Below, piece after piece: positions 1-8,679 of a stretch of DNA of 64,000 bases. Position numbers and translations under genes: made by a program. Under the pieces are notes generated by a model that saw only the letters and a list, made by a program, of their open reading frames with translations, was not told the DNA's origin and ran no database searches. Positions within the stretch are counted from its first letter, which is position 1. Every line of letters begins with the position of its first letter. Origin of the DNA: Pseudanabaena mucicola str. Chao 1806 (lineage in GTDB: Bacteria > Cyanobacteriota > Cyanobacteriia > Pseudanabaenales > Pseudanabaenaceae); contig NZ_CP097329.1 of assembly GCF_030323025.1 (NCBI RefSeq), positions 3,644,001-3,708,000 on the forward strand. The letters are read 5' to 3'.

Positions 1-66
1 CCATCCTTGCGATTAAATGAGGTTTTGGTAAGACTTACAAAACAAGCCTTACCAAAGCGGATTTGA

Positions 67-1590
67 TTAGTTCGATTGTAACAAAGCAATTTGCTTAAAT
101 TGGGTATGGTTAGGCGCAATCGCATTTGCAGAACTGCTGATCATGTTAGTCGCTAAATTGGGAATCAGTCCAAAGAAAACGATGATCAGGGCAAGGGCGA
201 TCGCAGGGAATTTTTCTTGCCATTGAGCAAATGGGATAGAAGTAATAATTTTTTCGCTGCCATCTTTGCGAACAGAGAAGCGACCAAAAAATACGCGATC
301 GAGCATGATCAGGAAGTAAACTGCGGTTAAGCCCGTACCTAACATACAGAGAATTGTTTGTATTGGAAAAACAGCAAAACTGCTACGGAAGATCACAAAC
401 TCAGCGATAAAACCCATCATTCCTGGAGTACCTGCACTCGCCATTGACGCTAAAATCATTAAGGAACCTGTGACAGGTAAGCCGCGTTCAGGATTGAGCA
501 AACCATTGAGAGAGTCAAGATTACGAGTTCCTGTTTTCTTATAGACAATACCGACCAGAATAAAGAGAAGTGCCGAAATTAAGCCATGACTGACCATCTG
601 AAAAATTGCACCGACAATTGAGAGGGGAGTAGCGGTGGATAGAGCAAGAATAATATAGCCCATGTGACCAACGGAACTATAGGCAACCATCTTCTTCATG
701 TCTTTTTGGGTAATTGCCGTGAGACATCCATAAATGACGCTGACCACTGCCCAAATTGCTAGGAAAGGTGCGATCGATTGCCATGCTTCGGGTAGCAACC
801 CAAGTCCAAAACGTAATAAACCGTAGGTTCCTAATTTTAGGAGAATACCTGCGAGTAGAGTAGAAACTGGTGTGGAAGCTTCAACGTGAGCATCGGGCAA
901 CCATGTATGTAATGGCACAATGGGAATCTTGATCCCAAAACCAAGCAATAGGAGAATTAGTAAAATCCCTCTAGTGCTTTTTGATAATCCTTCTAGATTT
1001 AAGTCTTGATAATTAAAGGTGAAACCAGTGACATCGCCACTACCAAAGGCTGCCATCCCAAAGAATGCAGCTAAAATCAACACTCCTGAAATAGCTGTAT
1101 AAATCAAGAATTTGGTTGCAGCATAACCGCGTCTTTCGCCACCCCAAATTGCAATTAAGAGATAGAGAGGAATGAGTTCTACTTCAAAAAACAGGAAGAA
1201 GAGGAGGAGATTTTGAGCAAGGAAAGCGCCATTGACTCCACCACCAATGAGTAATAACAGAGGAAAGTAGAGATTGGGACGCTGAATATCTGTGCTGATA
1301 TAGATGGCAATACTTAGGAGTAAGCCATTAAGTAGGACTAAGGGAAATGATATGCCATCTACACCTAATTGATAACTAAGTCCGATTTGATCTAACCAAA
1401 TTAAGGATTCTCTTAATTGCATAGTGGCAAGACTTAGATCAAATTTTGTTAGCAGAAATAAAGACCACCCAAAGCTAGAGATCGCTATTCCTAAGGAGAT
1501 GTTGCGTAATTTTTTGGAGTCAAGTATGCCGCTTAGTAGAGCAACAATTACTGATCCAGCGATCGGAAACCAAATTAAGGTACTTAACAT
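67..1590 (-). CDS. ndhD: NAD(P)H-quinone oxidoreductase subunit 4 (NdhD3/NdhD4 type)
   Basis: Proton-pumping membrane subunit of NDH-1 in the thylakoid membrane. The 507-residue product is almost entirely hydrophobic helices. It has the Mrp/NuoM antiporter core: a conserved Glu in the segment FFEVELIPLYLL (near residue 137) and a Lys/His-rich stretch FGIKIPIVPLHTWLPDAH (near residue 220). The ATG at 1588-1590 gives the usual MLSTLIWFPI start. It lies 245 bp downstream of ndhF on the same strand; in cyanobacteria this ndhF-ndhD order is typical of the CO2-uptake NDH-1MS complexes, where cupA or cupB often follows. That next gene would be outside the window. Whether this is the low-CO2-induced D3 form or the constitutive D4 form cannot be decided here. 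Confidence 0.9.
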   Translation of the reverse strand: MLSTLIWFPIAGSVIVALLSGILDSKKLRNISLGIAISSFGWSLFLLTKFDLSLATMQLRESLIWLDQIGLSYQLGVDGISFPLVLLNGLLLSIAIYISTDIQRPNLYFPLLLLIGGGVNGAFLAQNLLLFFLFFEVELIPLYLLIAIWGGERRGYAATKFLIYTAISGVLILAAFFGMAAFGSGDVTGFTFNYQDLNLEGLSKSTRGILLILLLLGFGIKIPIVPLHTWLPDAHVEASTPVSTLLAGILLKLGTYGLLRFGLGLLPEAWQSIAPFLAIWAVVSVIYGCLTAITQKDMKKMVAYSSVGHMGYIILALSTATPLSIVGAIFQMVSHGLISALLFILVGIVYKKTGTRNLDSLNGLLNPERGLPVTGSLMILASMASAGTPGMMGFIAEFVIFRSSFAVFPIQTILCMLGTGLTAVYFLIMLDRVFFGRFSVRKDGSEKIITSIPFAQWQEKFPAIALALIIVFFGLIPNLATNMISSSANAIAPNHTQFKQIALLQSN

Positions 1591-1690
1591 ATTGGCGATG
1601 TAAAAGGGAAAAAGGAATTTATGTTATCAGTACTTCCCCCATTGATGGTTAACGTTTATACACAAGTTAGCTGCTAACAATTAGGTTTTA

Positions 1691-1769
1691 AATGATCTCC
1701 CTCCATCCCCCTTTTCATGGGGGAAGAAGAAAATTCCTAACCCCTTGAAAAGGGAGGCTGGGGGATCTA
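1691..1769. repeat. Palindromic intergenic repeat (CCCCC-TTTTC type)
   Basis: The spacer between ndhF and ndhD holds a long imperfect palindrome: ATCTCCCTCCATCCCCC near the left end is mirrored by GGGAGGCTGGGGGATCT at the right end, with a nested CCCCCTTTTCATGGGGG hairpin. It resembles the C-rich and G-rich dispersed palindromes of many cyanobacterial genomes. It may lower readthrough between the two ndh genes. Confidence 0.6.
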
Positions 1770-1835
1770 CCCGCTGACAACTAAATAGAGAACTTTTATA
1801 TACACGTTAGATTGGGAGAGAGGGCATAATGGCGG

Positions 1836-3710
1836 TTAATTTAAGCCATAGAAGGCGGCAAAACCAATCAGAATCAGACCAATTAAGATTGTTAAAATAT
1901 ATTGTTGTAATCTTCCTGTCACTGTATATTTCAGACTCTCGCCACTCAAAATGGAAGCAAAGCCCAAAAAGTTTACGGAGCCATCAACTAAATAGCGATC
2001 AATCCAAGCGAGAAGTTTGGAACCGCCACCAACAATTAGAACTACTGTATATTTGTAAATTGCCTGTACATATAAGTCGTAAGCAAGCAAATCCTGCACA
2101 GCCTTCCATGTACTGCGAACAAACCTAGGAGGCATGGGCACAGAGCTTACGGTTGAGAAATAGGGTTTGATGTAGATATATGCGCCTACGCCAAAGCCAA
2201 GTAAGCCTGAAGATGAGAGTATAGTTGTACCCCAGATATCAACTGTATCTAAGTCAATATCTACAAATTCCCAAGATGGTAGGAGAATTGGCACAAGCAG
2301 CGTAATAATCGTCAGTCCTACGAGGGGAAGAGCGACCTGCCAAGCTACTTCGGCTGCACGCCGAGTTTTCTGCTGCGTTGGTCCTAAGAAGACGAGTGCA
2401 AAAATTCGTATTAATCCAAAGGCCGTAATGCAGTTAACTAATAAGGCGATCGCAATTAGCCATGGGTCACTATTCCAAAAAGTTTCTTCCCACCGAAGGA
2501 GTGTCCAAAATCCGCCAAAGGGCAATAGGGCAACCAGACTAAGGGAACCAACGATAAAGGAAACTAAAGTAGCAGGCATACGTGTTTTCAGCCCACCCAT
2601 TTCCGTAAGATCCTGTGTTATTGTCGTCATCATTACTGCGCCAGAACTGAGGAATAGCAAGGACTTGCTGATGCCATGACTAAAGAGCAATCCTAAGGCG
2701 AGATCAGGCTGCTGCATACCTACAGCGATGAAGACTAAACCTAAATATGCACTCGTGGAGTGGGACAGGGCGCGTTTGAGGTCGATTTGGGCGATCGCCA
2801 CTAAACTTGCACCGACAGCCGTAATTGCGCCAATAATTACTGAAACTTCAGCCGCCACAGGAAATAGTGATAAAACTGGCTGAAGCTTAATCAGAACATA
2901 GGCTCCTGTTCCTACAACCACTGAATTTCGCAAAATCGAAGCGGGGTTGGGTCCCTCCATTGCCTCATCTAGCCAGAGGTGTAAAGGGAACTGGGCGCAT
3001 TTACCAAGGGGACCTGCTATTAGAGCTAATCCTAATAAAGTACCGAATTGTTGATGTTCTGAGAAATAGGCGATCGTCTGTGGATTTGCCGCCCATTCCT
3101 TTAAATCAGAGAAATTTAAGCTACCAGTTAAGTTAGACAGTGCTACCACACCCATTAATAGGAATAGGTCGCCAACCCGTTTTGTCCAAAAAGCATCTCG
3201 GGCTGCTGTCACGACGAGTGGCTGTGCGTACCAGAAACCCACTAGTAAATAGGTGGACAGGGTGAGCATTTCCAGCAATGCGTAACTAAAAAAGAGCGAG
3301 TCACTAAAGGCAATACCTGTAATTGCTGCCTCAAAGAAACCAATTAAGGCACAAAATCTCGCGATCGCCCAATCAGTTTCCAGTGATCCTAGTCCATAGA
3401 CCTGTGAAATTAAGCTCATTGTGGCGATCATTACCGATGCGCCCACACTAATTGGAGAAATATCAATGGCAAAAACAAGATTTAAATCAAAGGCTTGAAA
3501 CCAACTAAACTCAACCTGTTGAGCTGCTTTGCCCCAGATCGATGTCAGTAACCAACAACTATGCACTAAGGCTAGTACAGTCATCAATATATTTAGGTAA
3601 GCCGCAGGACGTGGCCCCGTGCGCCGCACCAACCTCAGCGACCAAGGTAAGGTGATTCCTGCGCCCAGCAAACCATAGCAAGGAAGTAGCCAAGCTGTTT
3701 CTAGGATCAT
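1836..3710 (-). CDS. ndhF: NAD(P)H-quinone oxidoreductase subunit 5 (NdhF3/NdhF4 type)
   Basis: Antiporter-like distal subunit of NDH-1. The 624-residue protein is multi-helical, with an early RLVRRTGPRPAAYLN segment characteristic of the CO2-uptake NdhF3/NdhF4 group and a core GKCAQFPLHLWLDEAMEGP (near residue 235) containing the conserved Lys. Its length fits the NdhF3/F4 class (about 610-625 residues) better than respiratory NdhF1 (about 670-690). ATG at 3708-3710. It is the first gene of an ndhF-ndhD unit. By family knowledge the product partners a Cup protein to hydrate CO2 at the thylakoid; that role is inferred from the gene pair and length. Confidence 0.9.
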   Translation of the reverse strand: MILETAWLLPCYGLLGAGITLPWSLRLVRRTGPRPAAYLNILMTVLALVHSCWLLTSIWGKAAQQVEFSWFQAFDLNLVFAIDISPISVGASVMIATMSLISQVYGLGSLETDWAIARFCALIGFFEAAITGIAFSDSLFFSYALLEMLTLSTYLLVGFWYAQPLVVTAARDAFWTKRVGDLFLLMGVVALSNLTGSLNFSDLKEWAANPQTIAYFSEHQQFGTLLGLALIAGPLGKCAQFPLHLWLDEAMEGPNPASILRNSVVVGTGAYVLIKLQPVLSLFPVAAEVSVIIGAITAVGASLVAIAQIDLKRALSHSTSAYLGLVFIAVGMQQPDLALGLLFSHGISKSLLFLSSGAVMMTTITQDLTEMGGLKTRMPATLVSFIVGSLSLVALLPFGGFWTLLRWEETFWNSDPWLIAIALLVNCITAFGLIRIFALVFLGPTQQKTRRAAEVAWQVALPLVGLTIITLLVPILLPSWEFVDIDLDTVDIWGTTILSSSGLLGFGVGAYIYIKPYFSTVSSVPMPPRFVRSTWKAVQDLLAYDLYVQAIYKYTVVLIVGGGSKLLAWIDRYLVDGSVNFLGFASILSGESLKYTVTGRLQQYILTILIGLILIGFAAFYGLN

Positions 3711-3979
3711 TGATTCATTTATAGAGTTTTTACTATGTTTATATTAAAAAGTATTAAATATTCTAAAAGTCTACATCAAAATGTTTCATGCCCAAGATCG
3801 CCTGATTAACTAAGAATATTTGATATGAGGCATATCCATAGAGAATAAGTTAGGGTTTCACACTTGAATTTTGTGACACAGCTAATCTACGGCTCATAAA
3901 TCTGTTTTAGCAATACTGCTTAATTTTCCGCTATTTTCGCAGCGCTTTGTACCACGCAAATAGCGTTATTGAAATTACG

Positions 3980-4330
3980 TTAATTTGAGTACATTTGACA
4001 GTATTTTTTGATCAAGACGAAACGATCACGAGCTTGTTGATGTCTCTTTTGCCAAGTTGATGGATTGCGAGCAGTTTGTAACATGCTTAAGTCCACGCCC
4101 AACATTTTTAGCTGTTTATCAATTTCAACTTGCAGAGATAAATAGGGTGGTGTGACATCCAAATGAGTATTTATAATTTGGGTTTGAAAAAAATCATGGA
4201 TTTCCCGATGCGATCGCAACCATTCTTTAACAAGTGCAGATGCGGGTTCTACCTGTGATGCGATCGCTATTTGCAGTGTCTCTAACTGACTTTGCAAATC
4301 CTGAATTAAATCTACATAATCCTGTGACAC
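3980..4330 (-). CDS. patD: PatD-like protein (heterocyst frequency control family)
   Basis: A 116-residue, mostly helical soluble protein with no signal peptide. The C-terminal half, with KQLKMLGVDLSMLQTARN followed by TWQKRHQQARDR, matches what I remember of the PatD family (pattern Q-L-R-L-L..D-x-x-x-L..AR). Start is GTG at 4328-4330. Nostoc PatD influences how many cells become heterocysts; homologues in cyanobacteria without heterocysts have no settled role. The gene is monocistronic, followed on its strand by the ndhF promoter region. The name rests on sequence resemblance only. Confidence 0.5.
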   Translation of the reverse strand: MSQDYVDLIQDLQSQLETLQIAIASQVEPASALVKEWLRSHREIHDFFQTQIINTHLDVTPPYLSLQVEIDKQLKMLGVDLSMLQTARNPSTWQKRHQQARDRFVLIKKYCQMYSN

Positions 4331-4404
4331 TTGTATTTACCTAATTGCGCCTTGATGCTGTATCGATATATCGATATATAGATAGCAGTTTCTATTCTGT
4401 GGCT

Positions 4405-4496
4405 GGTAGTGCTGCAAAGTAATTTTTTTAGTAATTTTTAGTAATTGTGTTGCGGGCGCTTCGCGCCCGCAACACAATTACATTGCATGACTAACC
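4405..4496 (+). repeat. MITE-like repeat family A, copy 1
   Basis: About 90 bp beginning GGTAGTGCTGCAAAGTAAT and ending CATTGCATGACTAACC, with a central hairpin in which AATTGTGTTGCGGGCGC faces GCGCCCGCAACACAATT. Other copies lie at 21886-21966, 30220-30300, 33061-33135 (inverted) and 38337-38371 (deleted centre). The right terminus supplies the TAG stop of the neighbouring minus-strand gene at 4491-4493. Confidence 0.85.
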
Positions 4497-4910
4497 TGTG
4501 GCTAAGCGATCGCTTAAAAACCGATACCATTTGGAAGCAATATTGACATCAGTAAACCTGATACTAGGCATCTCGCCAGTTTTTAGTACCAACTCCAGAG
4601 AAATTTGTCTACCGTTTAAAGGAAATTCAGCATCTTGATCATCAAAAAATTGACTATCAATCCGAAAGCGAATACGCGCAATATCAGCAAAGCTCACTGT
4701 TTGTAAATTTTGAGGATCTTTACGTGTCGGTTTACCCCAAGTCAGGCGATCGCCCTTTTGTCCTAGTACAGAATAAATATCATATTTATGTCGTTCAAAC
4801 TGGCTTGCCCATCGCTTATAGGACTCAATTTTTTGGTATTCATTCCAGCCTGACCACACTAGCCAAAAGAACACTAACAGCAGGGGCAACCACAAAAGTC
4901 CACGTTCCAT
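4491..4910 (-). CDS. Single-pass membrane protein of unknown function
   Basis: About 139 residues starting MERGLLWLPLLLVFFWLVW, i.e. one strong N-terminal transmembrane helix, then a soluble domain of alternating strands (QTVSFADIARIRFRID, ISLELVLKTGEMPSIRF). I chose the ATG at 4908-4910 because the helix starts directly there; an upstream in-frame extension to 4973 has no membrane or domain character. It resembles a small conserved cyanobacterial membrane protein of unknown role; I do not recognise a function. Its TAG stop lies inside the end of repeat family A copy 1, so the last codons may have changed after repeat insertion. Confidence 0.7.
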   Translation of the reverse strand: MERGLLWLPLLLVFFWLVWSGWNEYQKIESYKRWASQFERHKYDIYSVLGQKGDRLTWGKPTRKDPQNLQTVSFADIARIRFRIDSQFFDDQDAEFPLNGRQISLELVLKTGEMPSIRFTDVNIASKWYRFLSDRLATG

Positions 4911-4969
4911 AGAATCGAAAAGTTTAGTTGATTTGCTAACACTTATGACATCACATTGCGCTTTAGAAC

Positions 4970-5018
4970 CCAATTAATGATAGTGGTGGCGCAAAGCGCC
5001 ACCACTATCATTAATTGG
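4970..5018. terminator. 22-bp perfect hairpin between tRNA-Arg and the membrane protein gene
   Basis: Positions 4970-4991 are the exact reverse complement of 4997-5018, with a 5-base loop (GGTGGCG CAAAG CGCCACC at the tip). It lies just 3' of the minus-strand tRNA-Arg gene and 5' of the membrane protein gene. It can serve as the tRNA terminator, though the GCG-loop form also resembles the dispersed hairpin repeats seen elsewhere in the window. Confidence 0.55.
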
Positions 5019-5023
5019 ATTTA

Positions 5024-5097
5024 CGAGTATGGAGGGACTCGAACCCCCGACCCTCAGAACCGGAATCTGATGCTCTATCCAACTGAGCTACATACCC
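5024..5097 (-). tRNA. tRNA-Arg (anticodon CCG)
   Basis: A 74-nt cloverleaf reads on the minus strand. The acceptor GGGTATG pairs with CATACTC (one G-U); the D arm contains GCTCAGTTGGATAGAGC; the anticodon stem TCAGA/TCTGA encloses the 7-base loop TTCCGGT with anticodon CCG; the T arm is GGGGGTTCGAGTCCCTC-like. CCA is not encoded. It reads CGG codons. No integrase is nearby. Confidence 0.93.
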
Positions 5098-5198
5098 ATA
5101 CTCTGACAAATCATACCATAGAAGATTATTAGCGCTTATAGCAATGCGCTTACTGAAAAAATAGTGGTAGTAATAAAGTTGCATAACTACCCTCAATT

Positions 5199-6116
5199 TC
5201 AAGAATTGAAAGAGAATCGACGTACCGCTAATAAACTACCTAGCACTCCAATGACTGAGCCCAAAATTAATAGCACAAGTGGTAACAGCAGTTGGACTCG
5301 GAAATCTGTATTTAAGCCAAGGGTAAGTGACTTGATTAGTTCGGGTTGATTAACGATCGCTTCTCCCAAAAGATTGAGACTCAGCATCAACATTAAATAG
5401 GCTGACGCTGCACCCACAACCCCAAATACTACGCCCTGCAAAACAAATGGGAAATAAATCCATGTTGCCGTTGCCCCCACTAATTGCATCACCTCAATTT
5501 CGCGTCGTCGAGCTAGAACAATCAGACGAATAGTGGTTGTGATTACTGCGATCGAAATAACTGTAAAAATCGCCACGATCGCCACACTGCTATTACTCAC
5601 CGCACGGCGCAACTGACCGATACGTTCCACCACCTCATTGGTATACCACACCTCATTAACACCCTTTAATCCCGAAATTCGCCTAGCAATGTCAGGCACG
5701 CGATCGCTAGATACCGCCCGCACTTTAAACTCATCAACTAAAGGATTTCCGCCTAATTGTTGTGTCGCTTGACTTAAATCATTTTTACCGAGATCCCTCA
5801 TCAAGTTCAGCCATGCATCTTCCTTGGGGATTAGCTTTGCCGCCGCGACACCATCAACCAGCAGCAAACGTGATTGCATCGACTCACCGACCGTATTTTC
5901 ATCTAAATACACCGAAATCTCTAACTGACTACCTAACTGCCCTAGGACATTTTCTAATTGCCAAGAAATTTGTAAGCTTGCACCAAACAAAAATAGCAAC
6001 ACCGCCACCGTACTCACAGCCGCCCAATTCATCCAACCACCACGCCGCAAACCCAGCAGAGTCTCGCGAAGCAAATAGTCTATTTTCGTAAAAAAGCGAA
6101 CGACGTTTTGAACCAT
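5199..6116 (-). CDS. ftsX: FtsX-like cell-division ABC transporter permease
   Basis: Membrane partner of FtsE. The 305-residue protein has an N-terminal transmembrane helix (near residues 30-55, AAVSTVAVLLFLFGASL), a periplasmic domain (about 60-170) and three C-terminal helices, the usual FtsX topology, with the RRREIEVMQLVGAT segment before the second transmembrane region. ATG at 6114-6116. It follows ftsE by 91 bp on the same strand. In bacteria FtsEX links divisome assembly to peptidoglycan hydrolase activation; in cyanobacteria the activated hydrolase is not established. Confidence 0.88.
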   Translation of the reverse strand: MVQNVVRFFTKIDYLLRETLLGLRRGGWMNWAAVSTVAVLLFLFGASLQISWQLENVLGQLGSQLEISVYLDENTVGESMQSRLLLVDGVAAAKLIPKEDAWLNLMRDLGKNDLSQATQQLGGNPLVDEFKVRAVSSDRVPDIARRISGLKGVNEVWYTNEVVERIGQLRRAVSNSSVAIVAIFTVISIAVITTTIRLIVLARRREIEVMQLVGATATWIYFPFVLQGVVFGVVGAASAYLMLMLSLNLLGEAIVNQPELIKSLTLGLNTDFRVQLLLPLVLLILGSVIGVLGSLLAVRRFSFNS

Positions 6117-6207
6117 AGCATTAGGGGGAGGAAAAAAGAAAAAGGAAAACAGAAAAAATTTTAAGCGATGAAAGCAATCACCAAACTAACAGCAAATAGC
6201 TAACAGA

Positions 6208-6951
6208 CTAAACAATATAACCATTCTGCAAATGCAACACAGGATGATTAGCGGCTCTGACTAATTGCTCATCATGGGTAGTTAAGAGGACGGTGACACC
6301 AAAGGAATTGAGCTTTTTCAAGATTTTAATGACTTGCCATGCATTGTCAGGATCGAGGTTGCCCGTTGGCTCATCGGCAAGCACAAGCGGTGGTGTATTG
6401 ACGATCGCTCTGGCAATACTGGTTCTTTGCTGCTCCCCCCCAGAGAGTTCTTCGGGGAAACAATGGGCTTTATGTAATAAGCCCACCATTTTTAGAGCAG
6501 GCTGCACCCGACGTTGAATTTCCTTATAGGTATAGCCCTGCGCCATGAGTACAAAAGCAATATTCTCAGAAACAGTTCGACGCGGCACAAGCTTGTAATC
6601 TTGAAAAACAATGCCAATTTTGCGGCGTAACATCGCCAAATTTTTGCCTTTCAATCCATTAAGGCTAAATCCATTAACAAATATTTTCCCATCCGTAGCT
6701 TGCTCAGCCCCATATAGCAATTTTAATAATGTGGATTTCCCCGATCCTGAATGCCCCGTAATAAATTTAAATTCGCCTTGATAGAGTTCAATACTAACGT
6801 CTTGTAAACCTACAGCACCATTAGTGTAGGTTTTACACACATTTTCTAATTTAACGATCACCGACTTTTTAGGATTAATGGGACTAGTGTCAGCAGGATG
6901 ATGATTAGGGTTAGTTTCAGTTGGATTGGTCTTGGTTGGCTGTTTTAGCAT
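6208..6951 (-). CDS. ftsE: FtsE-like cell-division ABC transporter ATPase
   Basis: ATPase subunit of FtsEX. It has Walker A GHSGSGKST (residues 66-74), signature LSGGEQQR, Walker B LVLADEPTGNLD and switch His in TTHDEQ, the FtsE/LolD subgroup pattern. An Asn/Thr/Pro-rich N-terminal extension of about 30 residues precedes the core. I place the start at the ATG 6949-6951; a TTG at 7003-7005 would add 18 basic residues. First gene of the ftsE-ftsX unit. Confidence 0.88.
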   Translation of the reverse strand: MLKQPTKTNPTETNPNHHPADTSPINPKKSVIVKLENVCKTYTNGAVGLQDVSIELYQGEFKFITGHSGSGKSTLLKLLYGAEQATDGKIFVNGFSLNGLKGKNLAMLRRKIGIVFQDYKLVPRRTVSENIAFVLMAQGYTYKEIQRRVQPALKMVGLLHKAHCFPEELSGGEQQRTSIARAIVNTPPLVLADEPTGNLDPDNAWQVIKILKKLNSFGVTVLLTTHDEQLVRAANHPVLHLQNGYIV

Positions 6952-7583
6952 GAGCGATCGTTTGTTTATTCTGAAAAAGTTGAGCTTAGATATAGCATTT
7001 CTCAAGCAAGCGATTTACTGAGGTTTGTTTCCTTTCAGCAGAGAAATAATCCTGTACTCACTAGATTGGCGGATACTAAATACCACGCTCAGTCTTTTGT
7101 AATTGTGATTATACCGATCTAGTCAAGGGATCATCGCTAGCTATTGTTCTAGCAAAATTCCTAGTAGTACAGCGGTTTTCATTTTGCCTACGGCAAAATG
7201 AAAACTCAAAAACTTTACTGGGATTGATTTTTTGTTTTCAAATGAGTATGCATTCATTTGAAAACCGCTATATTACAGAGTATTGGATCTATCTTTTTTA
7301 ATGCTTGTGCAAAGCGCTTTATACTACACTGCGTGTTTCCAAATCATTGATGAGATTTAAAAATCTATAGTTGAAATTTTTTACTCATGAGATATCATGA
7401 GCGAAATTTATTAAAAAAACTAGTAAGCTTTTATAGATCTGGTACTTTTACCTTAAAAAGAAAGGCTTGCGATCATTGTCTTTCATATAGAATCAGCTAT
7501 CCTTTAAAGCACAGTAATGTAATAACTTAAGGAACTAGCTAACTATATGTCAATTCACCAAACCAACTGAGGGGTTATTAGCA
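6952..7583. other. Intergenic spacer, 630 bp, no gene seen
   Basis: Divergent spacer between ftsE (minus) and the response regulator (plus). It contains repeat family D at 7171-7272 and a short GTGCAAAGCGCTTTATAC stretch near 7307 that resembles repeat family E. No open frame with recognisable protein character was seen. Both flanking promoters must lie here, but I cannot assign their boxes with confidence. Confidence 0.5.
7171..7272. repeat. Palindromic repeat family D, copy 1 (with inner hairpin)
   Basis: Ends AGCGGTTTTC and GAAAACCGCT are inverted repeats. Inside are two further hairpins, ATTTTGCCTACGGCAAAAT and TTTTCAAATGAG/CATTTGAAAA. A compact copy is at 62885-62930 and a degraded one at 42126-42170. 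Confidence 0.75.
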
Positions 7584-8141
7584 GTGGCAGCTCACAAGAT
7601 ACTAGTGATTGATGATAGTCGCGTAATCCGTAATATGGTGCGTGATATGCTCCCGCCAGCAAATTTTGAAGTAGTAGAAGCCGCCGACGGCATCAAGGGG
7701 CTGGAACTGATCCAGCAGGAACGCCCTTGGATGATCATGCTAGATTTTCTACTACCTCGGATGAGTGGCTTTGAAGTTTATGAAGCCTTGCAGCAAAGTC
7801 CAGAACTCAGGCTCATTCCCTTAATTTTGATGTCTGGGCGTAAGGAAGAAGTAACGAGTAAAATCGCGGAACCTTTTGAAGAAAAATATTTGGTGTTTAT
7901 TGAAAAGCCATTTGAACAAAAGGAATTGATCATCGCGATCAAAAGGGCAAAGACTCTAGCAGACAAGCGCAAACTAATTCCTCCAAAAACAGATATTCCT
8001 CTTTTAGAGAAGGTAGATAGTAACTTGATTAAACGGATTGAGGAGCTAGAAGCAAAGCAGAAGCACTTAGAGCAACAGTTGATAACACAGCAAAAGCAAT
8101 TCCATCAACTAGTAGACTTTATCAAGAAGAAACTAAAGTAA
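7584..8141 (+). CDS. CheY-like response regulator with C-terminal coiled coil
   Basis: A 185-residue stand-alone receiver protein. The REC domain (about 5-125) has the acidic pair in LVIDDSR, the phospho-acceptor Asp in MIMLDFLLPRMSG, a Ser in LILMSGRKEE and the Lys in FIEKPF. The tail (about 140-185) is a Glu/Lys/Gln-rich coiled coil (RIEELEAKQKHLEQQL) with no DNA-binding output domain, so it probably acts by protein contact. GTG start at 7584 after a GAGGGG stretch. No sensor kinase is adjacent. Confidence 0.85.
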   Translation: MAAHKILVIDDSRVIRNMVRDMLPPANFEVVEAADGIKGLELIQQERPWMIMLDFLLPRMSGFEVYEALQQSPELRLIPLILMSGRKEEVTSKIAEPFEEKYLVFIEKPFEQKELIIAIKRAKTLADKRKLIPPKTDIPLLEKVDSNLIKRIEELEAKQKHLEQQLITQQKQFHQLVDFIKKKLK

Positions 8142-8218
8142 GGAACAAAAGCCTTCTTTGTAAAGGCAATTGCTCCCCAAATTTGAGAATTTGTGAGTTA
8201 GCTAAAGCTGACATCCCT

Positions 8219-8602
8219 TTAGTCATGGATGGAGCCATCGGGCATGGTTGCCCCACTAAATTTAGTGTGATCAATTTTAGTCAAGCTCAGATCTGCTTTG
8301 AGCAAATTTGCCCCCTGTAAGTTGGCAAAGCTAAGATCGGCTCTGGTCAAAATAGCTCCCCGCAGATCTGCTTTTTCGAGATTAGCCCGACTAAGATCTG
8401 CCCAGCCAAGATCGGCTCCTCGGAGATCGGCTTCTCTTAAGTTAACGTGGGTCAAGATAGATTCACTAAGGTCGATCCCATGTAAAGATACACCTTGCAT
8501 ATCGACATCATGCAAATGGGTTTGTCCAAAGTTACGATCGCCTTTTGCATAGCGATCTAGTAATTCCGCTTTGGTGAGTGCTGCGTGAGAAGGAAATGTC
8601 AT
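8219..8602 (-). CDS. Pentapeptide repeat protein
   Basis: A 127-residue cytosolic protein with tandem A(D/N)LxX pentapeptides from about residue 35 to 115 (ADLRGADLGWADLSRANLEK-like), expected to fold as a right-handed quadrilateral beta-helix. The N-terminal 30 residues (TKAELLDRYAKGDRNFGQ) form a cap seen in many cyanobacterial members. ATG at 8600-8602. No enzymatic domain is fused; function unknown. Its 3' end faces the response regulator gene. Confidence 0.85.
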   Translation of the reverse strand: MTFPSHAALTKAELLDRYAKGDRNFGQTHLHDVDMQGVSLHGIDLSESILTHVNLREADLRGADLGWADLSRANLEKADLRGAILTRADLSFANLQGANLLKADLSLTKIDHTKFSGATMPDGSIHD

Positions 8603-8679
8603 AATCAGTTTCTGCCAATATTTAGAAGTACTTTGTACCTCTAAATATTTATCCTAGTTTGTATATATTCATTTTTATT

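Noticed and set aside
1-66. Start of cupA/cupB downstream of ndhD at the left edge
   Set aside because: Only 66 bp are available; a 9-bp inverted repeat (TTTGGTAAG/CTTACCAAA) is visible but no coding sequence can be supported.
1829-2128. Plus-strand frame overlapping the ndhF 3' end
   Set aside because: Lies within clearly coding ndhF sequence on the other strand; composition is not protein-like.
7440-7583. Sigma-70-type promoter TTGCGA...TAGAAT before the response regulator
   Set aside because: Spacing is only 15 bp and several alternatives exist in this AT-rich stretch; not strong enough to annotate.
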